64,000 nucleotides of DNA from an uncultured Sutterella sp. (lineage in GTDB: Bacteria; Pseudomonadota; Gammaproteobacteria; Burkholderiales; Burkholderiaceae_F). This document shows positions 50,276 through 59,070 of this stretch, piece by piece; within the stretch, counting starts at the first letter, position 1; every line of letters begins with the position of its first letter. A program made the position numbers and the translations under genes. Where the stretch lies: contig CAJMKD010000001.1 in assembly GCA_905213905.1 (NCBI GenBank), positions 186,001-250,000 of the forward strand. The letters run 5' to 3'. The notes under the pieces were generated by a model that saw nothing but the letters and a program-made list of their open reading frames with translations, had not been told where the DNA came from and did no database searches.

Positions 50276-51280
50276 ATGGTGGTAGAAGAACCGCAGGAAC
50301 CGGACATCCCGGTAACTATTCTCACGGGTTTTCTCGGAGCGGGGAAAACGACTCTTTTGAATCGTATTTTGTCAGAGAACCACAAGTACAAAATTGCGGT
50401 CATTGAAAACGAATTCGGACCCGAAAACATCGATAACGATCTGATCGTCAATACGGATAAAGAGCAGATTGTTTCGATGAATAACGGATGCGTTTGCTGC
50501 ACAATTCGCGGAGACTTGTCACGTGTTCTCACGGATTTGCGACACAAGCGCGACCGCGGAGAAATCGGGTTTGATTATGTCGTGCTTGAGACGTCGGGCG
50601 TAGCCAATCCAGGACCAGTCGCACAAACCTTCTTTATGGACGATGCTGTCGCGCCCTTCTTCCGTCTTGACGGCGTTGTGACGGTTGTAGACGCTAAGTA
50701 CGGCAACGATACGCTGGATCAAGAGGCTGCGGCTCGAGATCAAGTTGGTTTTGCCGACCGTATTCTGCTTTCGAAATGCGATCTTGTCAGCGAGGAAGAT
50801 GTAGAAGCGCTGGAGGCACGGCTGCGTCAAATGAACGCGCGTGCGCCGATTCGCCGCGTCAATATGGGTGAGTGCCCCGTGTCTGAAGTTTTGGACATTA
50901 CGGGCTTCAACATGAATGACGTGCTTGATGTTGATCCGGCGTTCTTTAATGATGATCATCATCACCATCATCACAATGACGACATTCACACTTTTGTTTA
51001 CGAAACGGATAAGCCTTTTGATCCCGTAAAGTTTGAGCGGTACATCATGTCTCTGACGAGCGTGTACGGGCCTGATCTACTTCGCTACAAGGGTGTTTTG
51101 TGGCTTGTTGGTTCCGAATTCCGTGTTGCATTCCAAGGCGTGCATATGCTTGCCGTCTCTGATGTGTTAGGACCGTGGGGCGACAGGAAGCGTTTCTCGA
51201 AGTTGGTTTTCATCGGTAGAAATCTTCCGGAGGATGCTATTCGCGCCGGGCTTAAAACTTGCGAAGGCAAAACGGAGTGA
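50276..51280 (+). CDS. CobW/YjiA-type G3E GTPase with His-rich loop
   Basis: COG0523-type metal-handling GTPase, 334 residues from the ATG at 50276. Walker A is TGFLGAGKTTLLNRIL. The metal-binding CxCC motif is NNGCVCCTIRGDL. GTPase motifs continue with ETSGVANPGP and SKCDLV. A His-rich stretch (DDHHHHHHNDDIHTF, about residue 222-236) separates it from the CobW C-terminal domain. These features point to zinc or cobalt insertion, as in zinc-starvation COG0523 proteins. It is immediately upstream of a DksA lacking zinc cysteines, a pairing seen in zinc-homeostasis loci. No clear Zur box was found. Confidence 0.88.
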   Translation: MVVEEPQEPDIPVTILTGFLGAGKTTLLNRILSENHKYKIAVIENEFGPENIDNDLIVNTDKEQIVSMNNGCVCCTIRGDLSRVLTDLRHKRDRGEIGFDYVVLETSGVANPGPVAQTFFMDDAVAPFFRLDGVVTVVDAKYGNDTLDQEAAARDQVGFADRILLSKCDLVSEEDVEALEARLRQMNARAPIRRVNMGECPVSEVLDITGFNMNDVLDVDPAFFNDDHHHHHHNDDIHTFVYETDKPFDPVKFERYIMSLTSVYGPDLLRYKGVLWLVGSEFRVAFQGVHMLAVSDVLGPWGDRKRFSKLVFIGRNLPEDAIRAGLKTCEGKTE

Positions 51281-51469
51281 GCATGGGGAGCAGCAAAAAA
51301 GTAACGATCCTTTGTGGCAGAATGCCCAATTATTCGCTATAAAGCCTCCTTGCTTTTTTGTCCCGCCGTTTGCGGTGGATCTGAGCGTTGCGTCGTCTAG
51401 AACTGCGATGTGCAGCCTCAGGCGCCGCAATCGGCTCTACAGCTCAAGCAGCGTATAAGGATGACGACA

Positions 51470-51889
51470 ATGGCCGCAAAAAAACTACTTACGGCGGAAG
51501 AAATCCTGCAGATGTCCGAAGACGATTACATGAACGATCGTCAGCTCGAATTCTTCCGTCATCGTCTGTGCGAAATGGAGGCAGAACTCCGCGCCAATGC
51601 CGATCAGACGACAGTTAATCTCCGTGAGACTACGGTTGCACCTGACCCGGCCGACCGCGCAACAATCGAAGAAGAGCATGCACTCGAGCTGCGTACGCGA
51701 GATCGCGAACGCAAGTTGCTCAAGAAGGTGCAGGCCGCTATCAAGCGCATCGATGATGGTGATTATGGCTACTGCGAAGAGACGGGTGACCCGATTGGTG
51801 TGGCTCGACTGATGGCTCGCCCAACGGCTACGCTATCGCTTGAGGCGCAGCAGCGCCGCGAGCTCAAGCAGAAGATGTACGGCGACTGA
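51470..51889 (+). CDS. dksA: DksA-family transcription factor lacking the zinc-finger cysteines
   Basis: Binds RNA polymerase in its secondary channel and acts with ppGpp. From the ATG at 51470, after AAGG, it has 139 residues. The coiled coil covers about 25-95 (EEILQMSEDDYMNDRQLEFF, then RERKLLKKVQAAIKRID) and has acidic residues at the tip (APDPADRATIEEEHAL). The C-terminal finger reads DYGYCEETGDPIG and MARPTATLSLEAQ, so three of the four zinc cysteines of E. coli DksA are absent. The fold may be kept without zinc, as in alphaproteobacterial DksA and Pseudomonas DksA2. Confidence 0.9.
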   Translation: MAAKKLLTAEEILQMSEDDYMNDRQLEFFRHRLCEMEAELRANADQTTVNLRETTVAPDPADRATIEEEHALELRTRDRERKLLKKVQAAIKRIDDGDYGYCEETGDPIGVARLMARPTATLSLEAQQRRELKQKMYGD

Positions 51890-51918
51890 TTAGGTCCGTA
51901 GCATTTTGAAATGGACGG

Positions 51919-51962
51919 AACACGGCTTAGGCGTCAAATAAGGCGCAAGGCCGTGTTTTTTT
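51919..51962 (+). terminator. Terminator of dksA
   Basis: AACACGGC and GCCGTGTT enclose a smaller inner stem and are followed by a T7 tract. It begins 30 bp after the dksA stop. The next gene's ribosome site lies just past it. Confidence 0.85.
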
Positions 51963-51988
51963 ATGTTTTGGGTGGATCGGAGAGAAAA

Positions 51989-52774
51989 ATGAATGAGATG
52001 ATGCCGAAGCACGCTGGCCGGTTGCGGCGAAAACCAAGAGCAATAGGGTTGCCCAAACTTTGGTTCATTGACCTGGACGATACGCTTTTTGAAGCGTCTG
52101 GTGGAATGCTGCATGCGATCCATCTGCGAATGAATGACTTTATTTCGAAGCGTCTCGGCATAAGTTGGGAAGCGGCAGGTGCGTTGCGGACTGCTTACTG
52201 GTCTCAGTATGGGTCGACGTTTCTCGGCATGTGGAAAAATCACGGCATCGATCCCAGAGAGTTTCTTCCTGCAACACATGACTTCGACTTCCGTCCGTTT
52301 ATCCAATATGCAGGCGATCCGAAATCAGATTTGAGAAGGGTGCCGGGGAAGCGCATAGTGTTCACCAATGGCCCTCGCAACTATGCGGATGCTGTGCTTG
52401 CAGCGCTTGGTATGCGCGACTTTTTCGACGACGTAGTTACGAGTTCCGATATGCGGCTTTTTGGCGTTTGGCGGCCGAAGCCCAGCGCCGACATGTTGTT
52501 GGCCGTATGTGCTCGTGAGGGCGTGCGCCCTTCTCAAGCAGTACTGGTCGATGACAGCCTCATGAATCTTAAGTGCGCAAAACGTATTGGTTTACGTACT
52601 GTATGGTGTACGGGGTATCGAAGCCGGAACGGTAAGCTTTCAAACCGAAAAGCACCGCTTTATGTCGACAGACAAGTCACGCACATCCGAGAGTTGAAGC
52701 ACTGTTTTCAGCCATTAACAGAGGAGGGGCTGCAAACTGGACAGTCTCTGCGTTTGCCGAAACGAATGGTTTGA
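51989..52774 (+). CDS. HAD-superfamily pyrimidine 5'-nucleotidase-like phosphatase
   Basis: Phosphatase of 261 residues from the ATG at 51989, which follows GGAGAG; the frame upstream would run through the dksA terminator. HAD motifs are WFIDLDDTLFEAS (catalytic Asp pair), VFTNGPRNYADAVLAALG, the Lys in WRPKPSADMLL and VLVDDSLMNLKCAKRIGL. The cap type and order fit the SDT1/pyrimidine nucleotidase group. The natural substrate is unknown. Its last 67 bp overlap the convergent MoeB-like gene. Confidence 0.82.
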   Translation: MNEMMPKHAGRLRRKPRAIGLPKLWFIDLDDTLFEASGGMLHAIHLRMNDFISKRLGISWEAAGALRTAYWSQYGSTFLGMWKNHGIDPREFLPATHDFDFRPFIQYAGDPKSDLRRVPGKRIVFTNGPRNYADAVLAALGMRDFFDDVVTSSDMRLFGVWRPKPSADMLLAVCAREGVRPSQAVLVDDSLMNLKCAKRIGLRTVWCTGYRSRNGKLSNRKAPLYVDRQVTHIRELKHCFQPLTEEGLQTGQSLRLPKRMV

Positions 52775-53475
52775 AAATCCATCGTTAAAAGATCTACAAG
52801 CAACAACCGACCGACAAGCGAAGAACCGATGCCGGCGGCAATTTTGATTGCTTCACTTGCCTGAAGCAATCCGATCAGGCCGGTAATCGGCGTGAAAACG
52901 CCGTATTGTGCTGCTTTTTGATCGTTTTCAGAGACGTCATCTTCGAAAAGGCAACGATAACAGGGGGAGTTTGGATCTCGGAAATCAAAGACCGAAAGCT
53001 GACCGCTGAAACGTAAAGCTGAGCCGAAAACCAGGGGCTTGCGTAATTCGGCTGCGCACCGGTTGATGAGTTGGCGTGAGGCAAGGTTGTCCGTGCAATC
53101 AAGGACGACATCTGCATTTGCCATGACGGCACATAGCTCTGCATGCGTTGACATGCACCGCGCAATGGCCGTAACTCGCACTTCCGGATTAAATCGCGGC
53201 AGAGCTCGAGCGGTATTTTCAGCTTTATTACATCCGACGTCTTCAGCCGAATGCAACAGTTGTCTCGAAAGATTCGATACGCTCACCTCATCGTGATCGG
53301 CCACGATGAGGTTTGCGGCGCCGGATGCGGCAAGATACATAAGGGCAGGCGATCCGATGCCGCCCGCGCCAATCACAAGAAAGCGCGTTTGAGCAATAGC
53401 GGCCTGACGTTCTGGCCCCATTTCTTTCAGGTCGATTTGTCGGCGAAGTCTTTCGCGAAGTGTGCTCGTGAGCAT
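52708..53475 (-). CDS. MoeB/ThiF-family adenylyltransferase
   Basis: E1-like enzyme that adenylates the C-terminal Gly-Gly of a sulfur-carrier protein (MoaD or ThiS). The protein has 255 residues. The ATP site is VIGAGGIGSPALMYLAASG, followed by NLSRQLLH and the DCTDNLASR metal/ATP motif. Zinc-site cysteines are visible in CYRCLF and CPVC near the end. There is no rhodanese domain, as in MoeB. moaD/thiS genes are not in the window, so the partner is uncertain. Downstream of ctpA on the same strand, a known betaproteobacterial order. Confidence 0.85.
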   Translation of the reverse strand: MLTSTLRERLRRQIDLKEMGPERQAAIAQTRFLVIGAGGIGSPALMYLAASGAANLIVADHDEVSVSNLSRQLLHSAEDVGCNKAENTARALPRFNPEVRVTAIARCMSTHAELCAVMANADVVLDCTDNLASRQLINRCAAELRKPLVFGSALRFSGQLSVFDFRDPNSPCYRCLFEDDVSENDQKAAQYGVFTPITGLIGLLQASEAIKIAAGIGSSLVGRLLLVDLLTMDFQTIRFGKRRDCPVCSPSSVNG

Positions 53476-53511
53476 CTTGCCTTCTATCAGGACAACGGGT
53501 TAATCGGCTTT

Positions 53512-55011
53512 TTAAGGCTTCTTAGCCTTCTCTTCGGGGGTCTTCTCCGCCTTTGCTGCTTTCAGCTTTTTTTCCTCTGCTTTCAGTTTCTTTACAACTG
53601 AAATAGGCTTTCCGCGATATTTTGACTCAACCACAGGCTTGCCTTGCAAGTAATTGACAGCCTGCTGAAGCTGCCAATCCTTTTCGTCGCCGAACATGTA
53701 TTGGTAGTCAGGCGCTTCTGCGGCATCATTGTCATCGTATGGCAAATCCTCTGCTCGAGCTTTCTTTTGCTTTTCATCGATCTTTTTATCCCCTTCGTTC
53801 ACGAGGTGATGAGCAAGATCGGCTTCGCGAATCTGGAAGGACGGATAGTTTCCTTCGGGTGTGTCGTCGACATAGATGTCGGGCTCAATGCCGCGCGCCT
53901 GAATAGAACGACCCGAGGGCGTAAAGTAGCGTGCTGTTGTGAGCTTAACGCCTACGGTTTTATCGCCAAAAGTCATCGGCAAGATGGTTTGGACGGAGCC
54001 TTTGCCAAAAGAGCGATCCCCCATAAGCGTGGCGCGCTTATGATCTTGGAGCGCGCCGGCGACAATTTCTGAGGCCGAAGCAGACGACGAGTTGATGAGC
54101 ACCACAATCGGGACGGTTTTTGCTTTGGCCGTCAGATCCTCGAGCGCACGAACAGCATTGCCTGCGCGATAGTCGGACTCGATGGCCTTAAATACATAAT
54201 CGGATTGCGGCGCACGGCCTTTCGTCGAAACAATATCGGTGTTTTTCGGCAGGAAGGCTGCGGAGACGCCGATGGCTGCTTGCAACAGACCGCCTGGATC
54301 GTTGCGCAGGTCCAGTACCAAGCCTTTTAGATTGTCTGATTTTTCAAGTTCGTTGAGCTGTTTGGCGAGATCTTCGGCGGTGCGCTCCTGGAACTGCGTA
54401 ATACGGATGTAGCCGATCCCATCCTTTAACTTCTGCATTTTGATCGACTGCGTTTTGATCATGGCTCGTTCCAGTTCGAAGTGCAGCGGTTTCATTACGC
54501 CCTTTCGAGCGACTTCCAGCTTCACCTTTGTCTTGGGCTCGCCTCGCATGAGCTTTACAGCGTCTTCAAGGGTGAGATCCGCAGCGGCCTCGCCATCAAT
54601 TTTCGTGATGATGTCGCCCGCCCGTACGCCTGCACGGGCTGCGGGGGTGTCATCGATCGGAGAAATTACCCGAACGCCAGCAGGATCTTTCGTAACCTCT
54701 AGGCCAAGCCCGCCGAATGCGCCGTGCGTCGATTCATTCATATCCTCAAAGCCCTTTTGATCAAGGAAGCTTGAGTGCGGATCAAGACCGCTAACCATCC
54801 CTTCTACGGCCGACTGCAGAAGCGTTTTGTCAGTGATGGGGTCGACGTAATAGTCCTTGACAGCGTTGAACACGCTGGTGAACTGTCGAATTTCCTGAAG
54901 CGGAAGTTCTTCCGAAGCTTGCTTGGCGGCATACGCCTGCAGCCCGATGCTCGCGAACGCGCCGATGCATACGCCTGCGCCGACGAGCGAAAGCGCTCGA
55001 AATGATTTCAT
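53512..55011 (-). CDS. ctpA: Carboxy-terminal processing protease (S41 family)
   Basis: Periplasmic serine protease, 499 residues from the ATG at 55011. The N-terminal signal/anchor is about residues 5-28 (ALSLVGAGVCIGAFASIGLQA). A PDZ domain lies at about 100-180 (GLGLEVTKDPAGVRVISPID, RAGVRAGDIITKIDGEA). The catalytic domain follows: Ser in INSSSASASEIVAGAL and Lys in GDRSFGKGSVQTILP. The last 100 residues are charged, with a Lys/Glu/Ala-rich tail. It is 80 bp downstream of envC, a conserved pairing in which the protease helps control cell-wall hydrolases. Confidence 0.93.
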   Translation of the reverse strand: MKSFRALSLVGAGVCIGAFASIGLQAYAAKQASEELPLQEIRQFTSVFNAVKDYYVDPITDKTLLQSAVEGMVSGLDPHSSFLDQKGFEDMNESTHGAFGGLGLEVTKDPAGVRVISPIDDTPAARAGVRAGDIITKIDGEAAADLTLEDAVKLMRGEPKTKVKLEVARKGVMKPLHFELERAMIKTQSIKMQKLKDGIGYIRITQFQERTAEDLAKQLNELEKSDNLKGLVLDLRNDPGGLLQAAIGVSAAFLPKNTDIVSTKGRAPQSDYVFKAIESDYRAGNAVRALEDLTAKAKTVPIVVLINSSSASASEIVAGALQDHKRATLMGDRSFGKGSVQTILPMTFGDKTVGVKLTTARYFTPSGRSIQARGIEPDIYVDDTPEGNYPSFQIREADLAHHLVNEGDKKIDEKQKKARAEDLPYDDNDAAEAPDYQYMFGDEKDWQLQQAVNYLQGKPVVESKYRGKPISVVKKLKAEEKKLKAAKAEKTPEEKAKKP

Positions 55012-55091
55012 GGTCGTCAGAAGTGAAAAATGTCGTAATTCGGTCTTGCGTCCGGTATGGAGCCGAACAGCAAACAGGCAAACATTGTCGC

Positions 55092-56417
55092 CTATTTGCG
55101 AAGCCACGGTGACGGGTTGACGGGTTTGCCCTTGTAACGGATCTCGAAATAAAGACCAGGCTCATCATCGCCGCCGGAATTGCCAACGGTGCTGATAGTT
55201 TCGCCCTGCTTTACGCGATCGCCAACATTTTTATAGACGGTTTCATTGTTGGCGTAGACCGACATGTACGTGTTGCCGTGATCGATGATGATGAGGTTGC
55301 CGTAGCCGCGAAGCCAGTCCGAGAAAACGACAGTTCCCGCAGCGCAGGCCGATACTTCAGCGCCTTCCGGCGCGCGAAAAAGAAGCCCCTGCCATTTGGC
55401 AGATCCGCTGCGCTTTGTGCCGAACTGAGCCGCAACTCGACCGGAAACGGGGCGGGTTAGCTTGCCCTTAAGCTTCGCAAAGTTGCCGCCCTTCATAAGC
55501 GGTATCGGTTTTTGTGCGGCACGCTTGCTGGCCGCTTTCCTTGCGGCTTCCGCTTCCTGACGCTTTTGTGCGGCTTCTTCTGCAGCGCGTTCTGCTGCGA
55601 GCTTCTTATCAATAAGGGCCACTAGATTGCCGAGGCGTGTCTGATCCTTCTTCAGCTTTTCTATGGCGGCTTGTTGTGAAGCAATCTCTTGGTTGAGTTT
55701 TTTTACAGCCTGCTGACGGTCTCGTTTTTCTTCGAGCAGTACTTTGCGGCTTTTCTCTTCTTCCTGTGCAATCCTGCGCAATTCTGCACGGCGAGCTTGC
55801 GTTTCCTTGGCAACGTCGTCGATTCGGTTTTGCTCGGCGGCAAGGCTGGAAACAGCGCGCGTCTGTGCATGTGCAAGATATTTAAGCTGAGCAGCCGTAC
55901 GGCTGCGCTCGTTGGGATTGTCGCCATCGATGAAGGACTGCCAGCTCTTTTGACGCAAGTTGACATATTGAGCGCGTGCGATCTGTTCAACAAGCGTTTG
56001 AGCGCTTGAAAGATTGGAGCCGACTGAACGGCTTTCCTCTCGCAGTTTTTCAAGACGGTTTTCAACTGTCTCGCGTTCCTTTTTGAGAGAAGAAAGGCGC
56101 CGGTTGGCGCTTGAGATTGCTTGATCGGCTTTTTTCAGTGCGGCAGAGGCCTCTTCGGTCTGTTGTGTTTGTGCCTGAAGTTTTTTCTGAAGGTCGGAGA
56201 GTCGCTTTTCAACATCCGCTCGCTCGCCTTCAACCTTTGCTTTTTGTTGTGCGGTCTCTTCGGATTTAAGCGCAGATTTCGCGACAGAATCATTTCCTGA
56301 TGCGGTAAGCCAGGCTATGACCGCAGCAAGAAGCAGGGAGGAGCAGAATTTCTTCACGATGGCGCCAAGATGCTCGTACGGCTCTAACCGCGGGCTTACG
56401 AGCAAGAAGCCATCCAT
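55092..56417 (-). CDS. envC: Murein hydrolase activator EnvC family
   Basis: Periplasmic activator of amidases at division sites. A hydrophobic signal (FCSSLLLAAVIAWLTASG) is followed by a long coiled coil (about 60-290). The C-terminal LytM domain (about 340-441) has WQGLLFRAPEGAEV where active M23 peptidases have the zinc His, so it is catalytically dead as in E. coli EnvC. GLYFEIRYKGKPVNPSPWL ends the protein. Start choice: ATG at 56417 (441 residues) is listed. A GTG at 56357 would give a more standard signal peptide and may be the true start. Confidence 0.88.
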   Translation of the reverse strand: MDGFLLVSPRLEPYEHLGAIVKKFCSSLLLAAVIAWLTASGNDSVAKSALKSEETAQQKAKVEGERADVEKRLSDLQKKLQAQTQQTEEASAALKKADQAISSANRRLSSLKKERETVENRLEKLREESRSVGSNLSSAQTLVEQIARAQYVNLRQKSWQSFIDGDNPNERSRTAAQLKYLAHAQTRAVSSLAAEQNRIDDVAKETQARRAELRRIAQEEEKSRKVLLEEKRDRQQAVKKLNQEIASQQAAIEKLKKDQTRLGNLVALIDKKLAAERAAEEAAQKRQEAEAARKAASKRAAQKPIPLMKGGNFAKLKGKLTRPVSGRVAAQFGTKRSGSAKWQGLLFRAPEGAEVSACAAGTVVFSDWLRGYGNLIIIDHGNTYMSVYANNETVYKNVGDRVKQGETISTVGNSGGDDEPGLYFEIRYKGKPVNPSPWLRK

Positions 56418-56548
56418 AGTTAAAACCGCCGAACTTTTATAATCAAACACTCTTTGGATTTTCGCAGACTTTTGAGGTCGGCAGAAAAATCCGGATTATT
56501 GACTTTGTATGACGGCCATTTCCAAATAAGTCGTCGGATTTTCTCATC

Positions 56549-56950
56549 ATGCAGTTTCTTCTCGACAATATTGTCCTGATTATCATCGCTGTCATTGCTG
56601 TCGTTGGTTTGGCAATGCCCTACATTTCAGCTCGTCGCTTTGGTCCGCAGGTTGATGCTCAAACGGCAGTGCAGCTCATCAATAAACAAAATGCGCTCGT
56701 TATTGACGTGCGCCCGGTTAAAGACTTCGCAAAGGGACATATCGCGCGCTCGATCAATATGCCTGCCGATGAAATTCAGAGGCGGTTGAACGAGCTTTCG
56801 AAGAGTCGACCAATAATTGTTGTCGATCAGACGGGGGTGCTTTCGAAAGGAGCTGCACGCCTGCTCCGCGGCGTTGGTTTCGAGCAGGTTTTTGTCCTGG
56901 AGACAGGCTTGCTTGGCTGGCAACGTGACAAAATGCCCCTGACCAAATAG
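56549..56950 (+). CDS. Membrane-anchored rhodanese-like protein (YibN type)
   Basis: Protein of 133 residues with an N-terminal membrane helix (about 4-24) and a rhodanese fold (NKQNALVIDVRPVKDFAKGHIARSINMP). The loop that carries the catalytic Cys in active sulfurtransferases reads VVDQTGVLSKGA, without Cys, as E. coli YibN also has VVDGSG. It is therefore unlikely to be a classical sulfurtransferase. It precedes secB. The grxC gene that lies between yibN and secB in E. coli is absent here. Confidence 0.8.
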   Translation: MQFLLDNIVLIIIAVIAVVGLAMPYISARRFGPQVDAQTAVQLINKQNALVIDVRPVKDFAKGHIARSINMPADEIQRRLNELSKSRPIIVVDQTGVLSKGAARLLRGVGFEQVFVLETGLLGWQRDKMPLTK

Positions 56951-57098
56951 GCTTGAGAGCGTTCTTGAAACCTGAGGAATCGTCCCCATATAAGTAGGAA
57001 CGGTTCGGCGGTTCCGTATTCAGGTGATCAAACGCCGGATTATTCTGTTTTTTTGCGGCAGTGCGAGACGCCGCATCAGCAACAACCAAGGTGTAAAA

Positions 57099-57632
57099 AT
57101 GGCTGAGAACGAAAATATTCAGACGTCTGGTTCCTCCGAACAGCAGCAGGCTCCCGAACAGCAGCAGGAAACGCCTGTCTTTCAGATGCAGCGTTGCTAT
57201 TTGAAGGATGCTTCGCTCGAAATGCCGCATGCGCCGGAAATCCTGATGCAGCCGCAACAGGAAGCACCGCAAGTTGACATTCAGTTCGAAGTGAGTCAGC
57301 GTGCGATTCAGCCCGAGCTGATTGACGTGACCGTGCGCGGGACCGTTACGGTAAAAGCTGGCGAAAAGGCCATTATTCTTGTCGAGTGCAAGCAATCAGG
57401 TATTTTTGCCGTTCGCGGTATTCCCGCAGAACCGTTGCAGCATGTCACGAATGTGCTGTGCCCGTCGATTGTTTATCCGTACTTGCGCGCCAACATTGCT
57501 GATCTGATGACGCGTGCGAATGTTCCGCCGGTTCATTTGCCGGAAGTCAACTTTGAAATTCTGTATCAGCAGCGGCTCGCTCAGGCTCAGGCCGAAGCGC
57601 ATCAGCAGGCAGCAGCTAATCAGCAGAACTGA
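57099..57632 (+). CDS. secB: Protein-export chaperone SecB
   Basis: Tetrameric chaperone that keeps preproteins unfolded and hands them to SecA. The ATG at 57099 follows AAGGTG and gives 177 residues. The conserved core starts at FQMQRCYLKDASLEMPHAPE and continues through CKQSGIFAVRGIPAEPLQHV, then CPSIVYPYLRANIADLMTRAN. Both ends are Gln-rich low-complexity tails (about 10-25 and 160-177), longer than in E. coli SecB. The terminator at 57687-57718 follows directly. Confidence 0.94.
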   Translation: MAENENIQTSGSSEQQQAPEQQQETPVFQMQRCYLKDASLEMPHAPEILMQPQQEAPQVDIQFEVSQRAIQPELIDVTVRGTVTVKAGEKAIILVECKQSGIFAVRGIPAEPLQHVTNVLCPSIVYPYLRANIADLMTRANVPPVHLPEVNFEILYQQRLAQAQAEAHQQAAANQQN

Positions 57633-57686
57633 TCTGCTGAACTGTTGCAAATCGCAGAAATTTCGTGATTTGCTTTCAATGCCAAG

Positions 57687-57718
57687 GCGCCGATCAGCTT
57701 AATGATCGGCGCTTTTTT
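57687..57718 (+). terminator. Terminator of secB
   Basis: GCGCCGATCA and TGATCGGCGC form a 10-bp perfect stem with a 6-nt loop and a T6 tail. Confidence 0.9.
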
Positions 57719-57861
57719 GCCAAGCTTTCGCTTGCTCGAGGGTTGTTTTGGAAAACGACAGAAATTAGCTAGAATTACTAAATTCGGTGTCACTCAGAGA
57801 GAGCGCTTTCCGAAGTGTGAAGGCGATCTTCTGCACAAAATTGTTCTGAAGGCGCGACAAC

Positions 57862-58521
57862 ATGATTCGAATTCTTCTTATCGACGATCACACTCTATTT
57901 CGTAGCGGAGTTAAGGCGCTGTTGCAGCGTCAACCCGACTTTGAAGTTGTCGGTGAAGCGAGCGACGGTCTTGAGGGCGTGAAGCTCGTTGAACAGGTTG
58001 AAGCGGATGTTGTTTTGCTTGACGTTGACATGCCGAGCATGAACGGGCATGAGGCCCTTGCTCAGATTCGAGAAACGCATCCTGATCTCGCGGTTTTGAT
58101 GCTTACGGTTAGCGAGGATTGTGAAACGTTGAGCGAATGCCTCAAGCTTGGTGCACGAGGCTATCTTCTCAAAAAGATTGATCAGGATTTTCTCTTGCGT
58201 GCTATTCGTTCCGCCTATAACGGTGACAGCGTGATCTCGCCGCAAATGATGACGAAATTCGTCAATCGATTGGCTGATCCTGATGCAGGGAAGAGCCGTC
58301 CGGCAGGCGGACAGGATCCATCAGTGCTTACGCGCCGCGAACGTCAGACGCTTGCTTGGCTTGCCCGAGGCGTTTCCAATAAAGAAATCGCTCGGGCGCT
58401 CGATCTTGCTGAGTCGACGGTGAAGGTGCACGTCCAGAGCATTTTGCGCAAGCTTAATTTGTCTTCCCGCGTGCAGGCTGCGATCTACGCTATCGAGCAC
58501 AAAATTGACAAAGAGCTCTGA
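57862..58521 (+). CDS. NarL/FixJ-family response regulator
   Basis: Two-component regulator of 219 residues. The receiver domain (1-120) has the acidic pair in LLIDDHTLFR, the phosphoryl Asp in VVLLDVDMPSMNG, the Thr in LMLTVSED and the Lys in GYLLKKI. The LuxR-type helix-turn-helix is at about 155-215 (LTRRERQTLAWLARGVSNKEIARAL, ESTVKVHVQSILRKL). It is close to NarL in style. No sensor kinase is adjacent, so its input is unknown. It stands alone between secB and trmL. Confidence 0.9.
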   Translation: MIRILLIDDHTLFRSGVKALLQRQPDFEVVGEASDGLEGVKLVEQVEADVVLLDVDMPSMNGHEALAQIRETHPDLAVLMLTVSEDCETLSECLKLGARGYLLKKIDQDFLLRAIRSAYNGDSVISPQMMTKFVNRLADPDAGKSRPAGGQDPSVLTRRERQTLAWLARGVSNKEIARALDLAESTVKVHVQSILRKLNLSSRVQAAIYAIEHKIDKEL

Positions 58522-58583
58522 CTGCAGCAGAAACTGTAGGAACCAGGACTTTTACGATAATTCTGAACAACGGGGGCGGGATG

Positions 58584-59054
58584 CTAGATTCCACCCTCGT
58601 AGTTATTCTGACGCCAAGCCTCAAATACCGTTACGGCAACGGTATTGGAAAGATTAAGCGATCGATTGTGCGGGCGCATCGGCAGTCGGATGCGTTGCGC
58701 TTCAGGGAAGTATTCGCGTATTGGATCTGGGAGGCCTCTGCTTTCCGAACCGAAAAAAAACCAATCACCTGGCTGAAACTGTGTGTCGGAAAAGCGAGAG
58801 CTCCCTTTTGTCGTCATGGCGAAAATCCTCTCTGGATTTGGGGCAGCGCATTTGAGAAATGCATCGAATGAATCGTGAACTTTGATGTTGACGTATTCGT
58901 GATAATCAAGCCCGGCTCGTTTCATGTGCTTGTCGTCCAGAGAGAAACCAAGCGGCTTAACGAGATGGAGCTCGCAGCCGGTATTAGCGCAAAGCCGAAT
59001 TACGTTGCCAGTGTTGGGGGGAATTTCGGGCTGAACGAGAACGATGTGAAACAT
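58584..59054 (-). CDS. trmL: tRNA (cytidine(34)-2'-O)-methyltransferase TrmL
   Basis: SPOUT-class methyltransferase that 2'-O-methylates the wobble base of tRNA-Leu. The protein has 156 residues. Motifs are VLVQPEIPPNTGNVIRLCANTG, LGFSLDDKHMKRAGLDYHEY, FFFGSESRGLP and IRLPMRPHNRSLNLSNTVAV, the last forming the knotted SAM site. It lies 16 bp downstream of rpoH on the same strand. Confidence 0.93.
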   Translation of the reverse strand: MFHIVLVQPEIPPNTGNVIRLCANTGCELHLVKPLGFSLDDKHMKRAGLDYHEYVNIKVHDSFDAFLKCAAPNPERIFAMTTKGSSRFSDTQFQPGDWFFFGSESRGLPDPIREYFPEAQRIRLPMRPHNRSLNLSNTVAVTVFEAWRQNNYEGGI

Positions 59055-59070
59055 GACAAGAAATGTTTAA

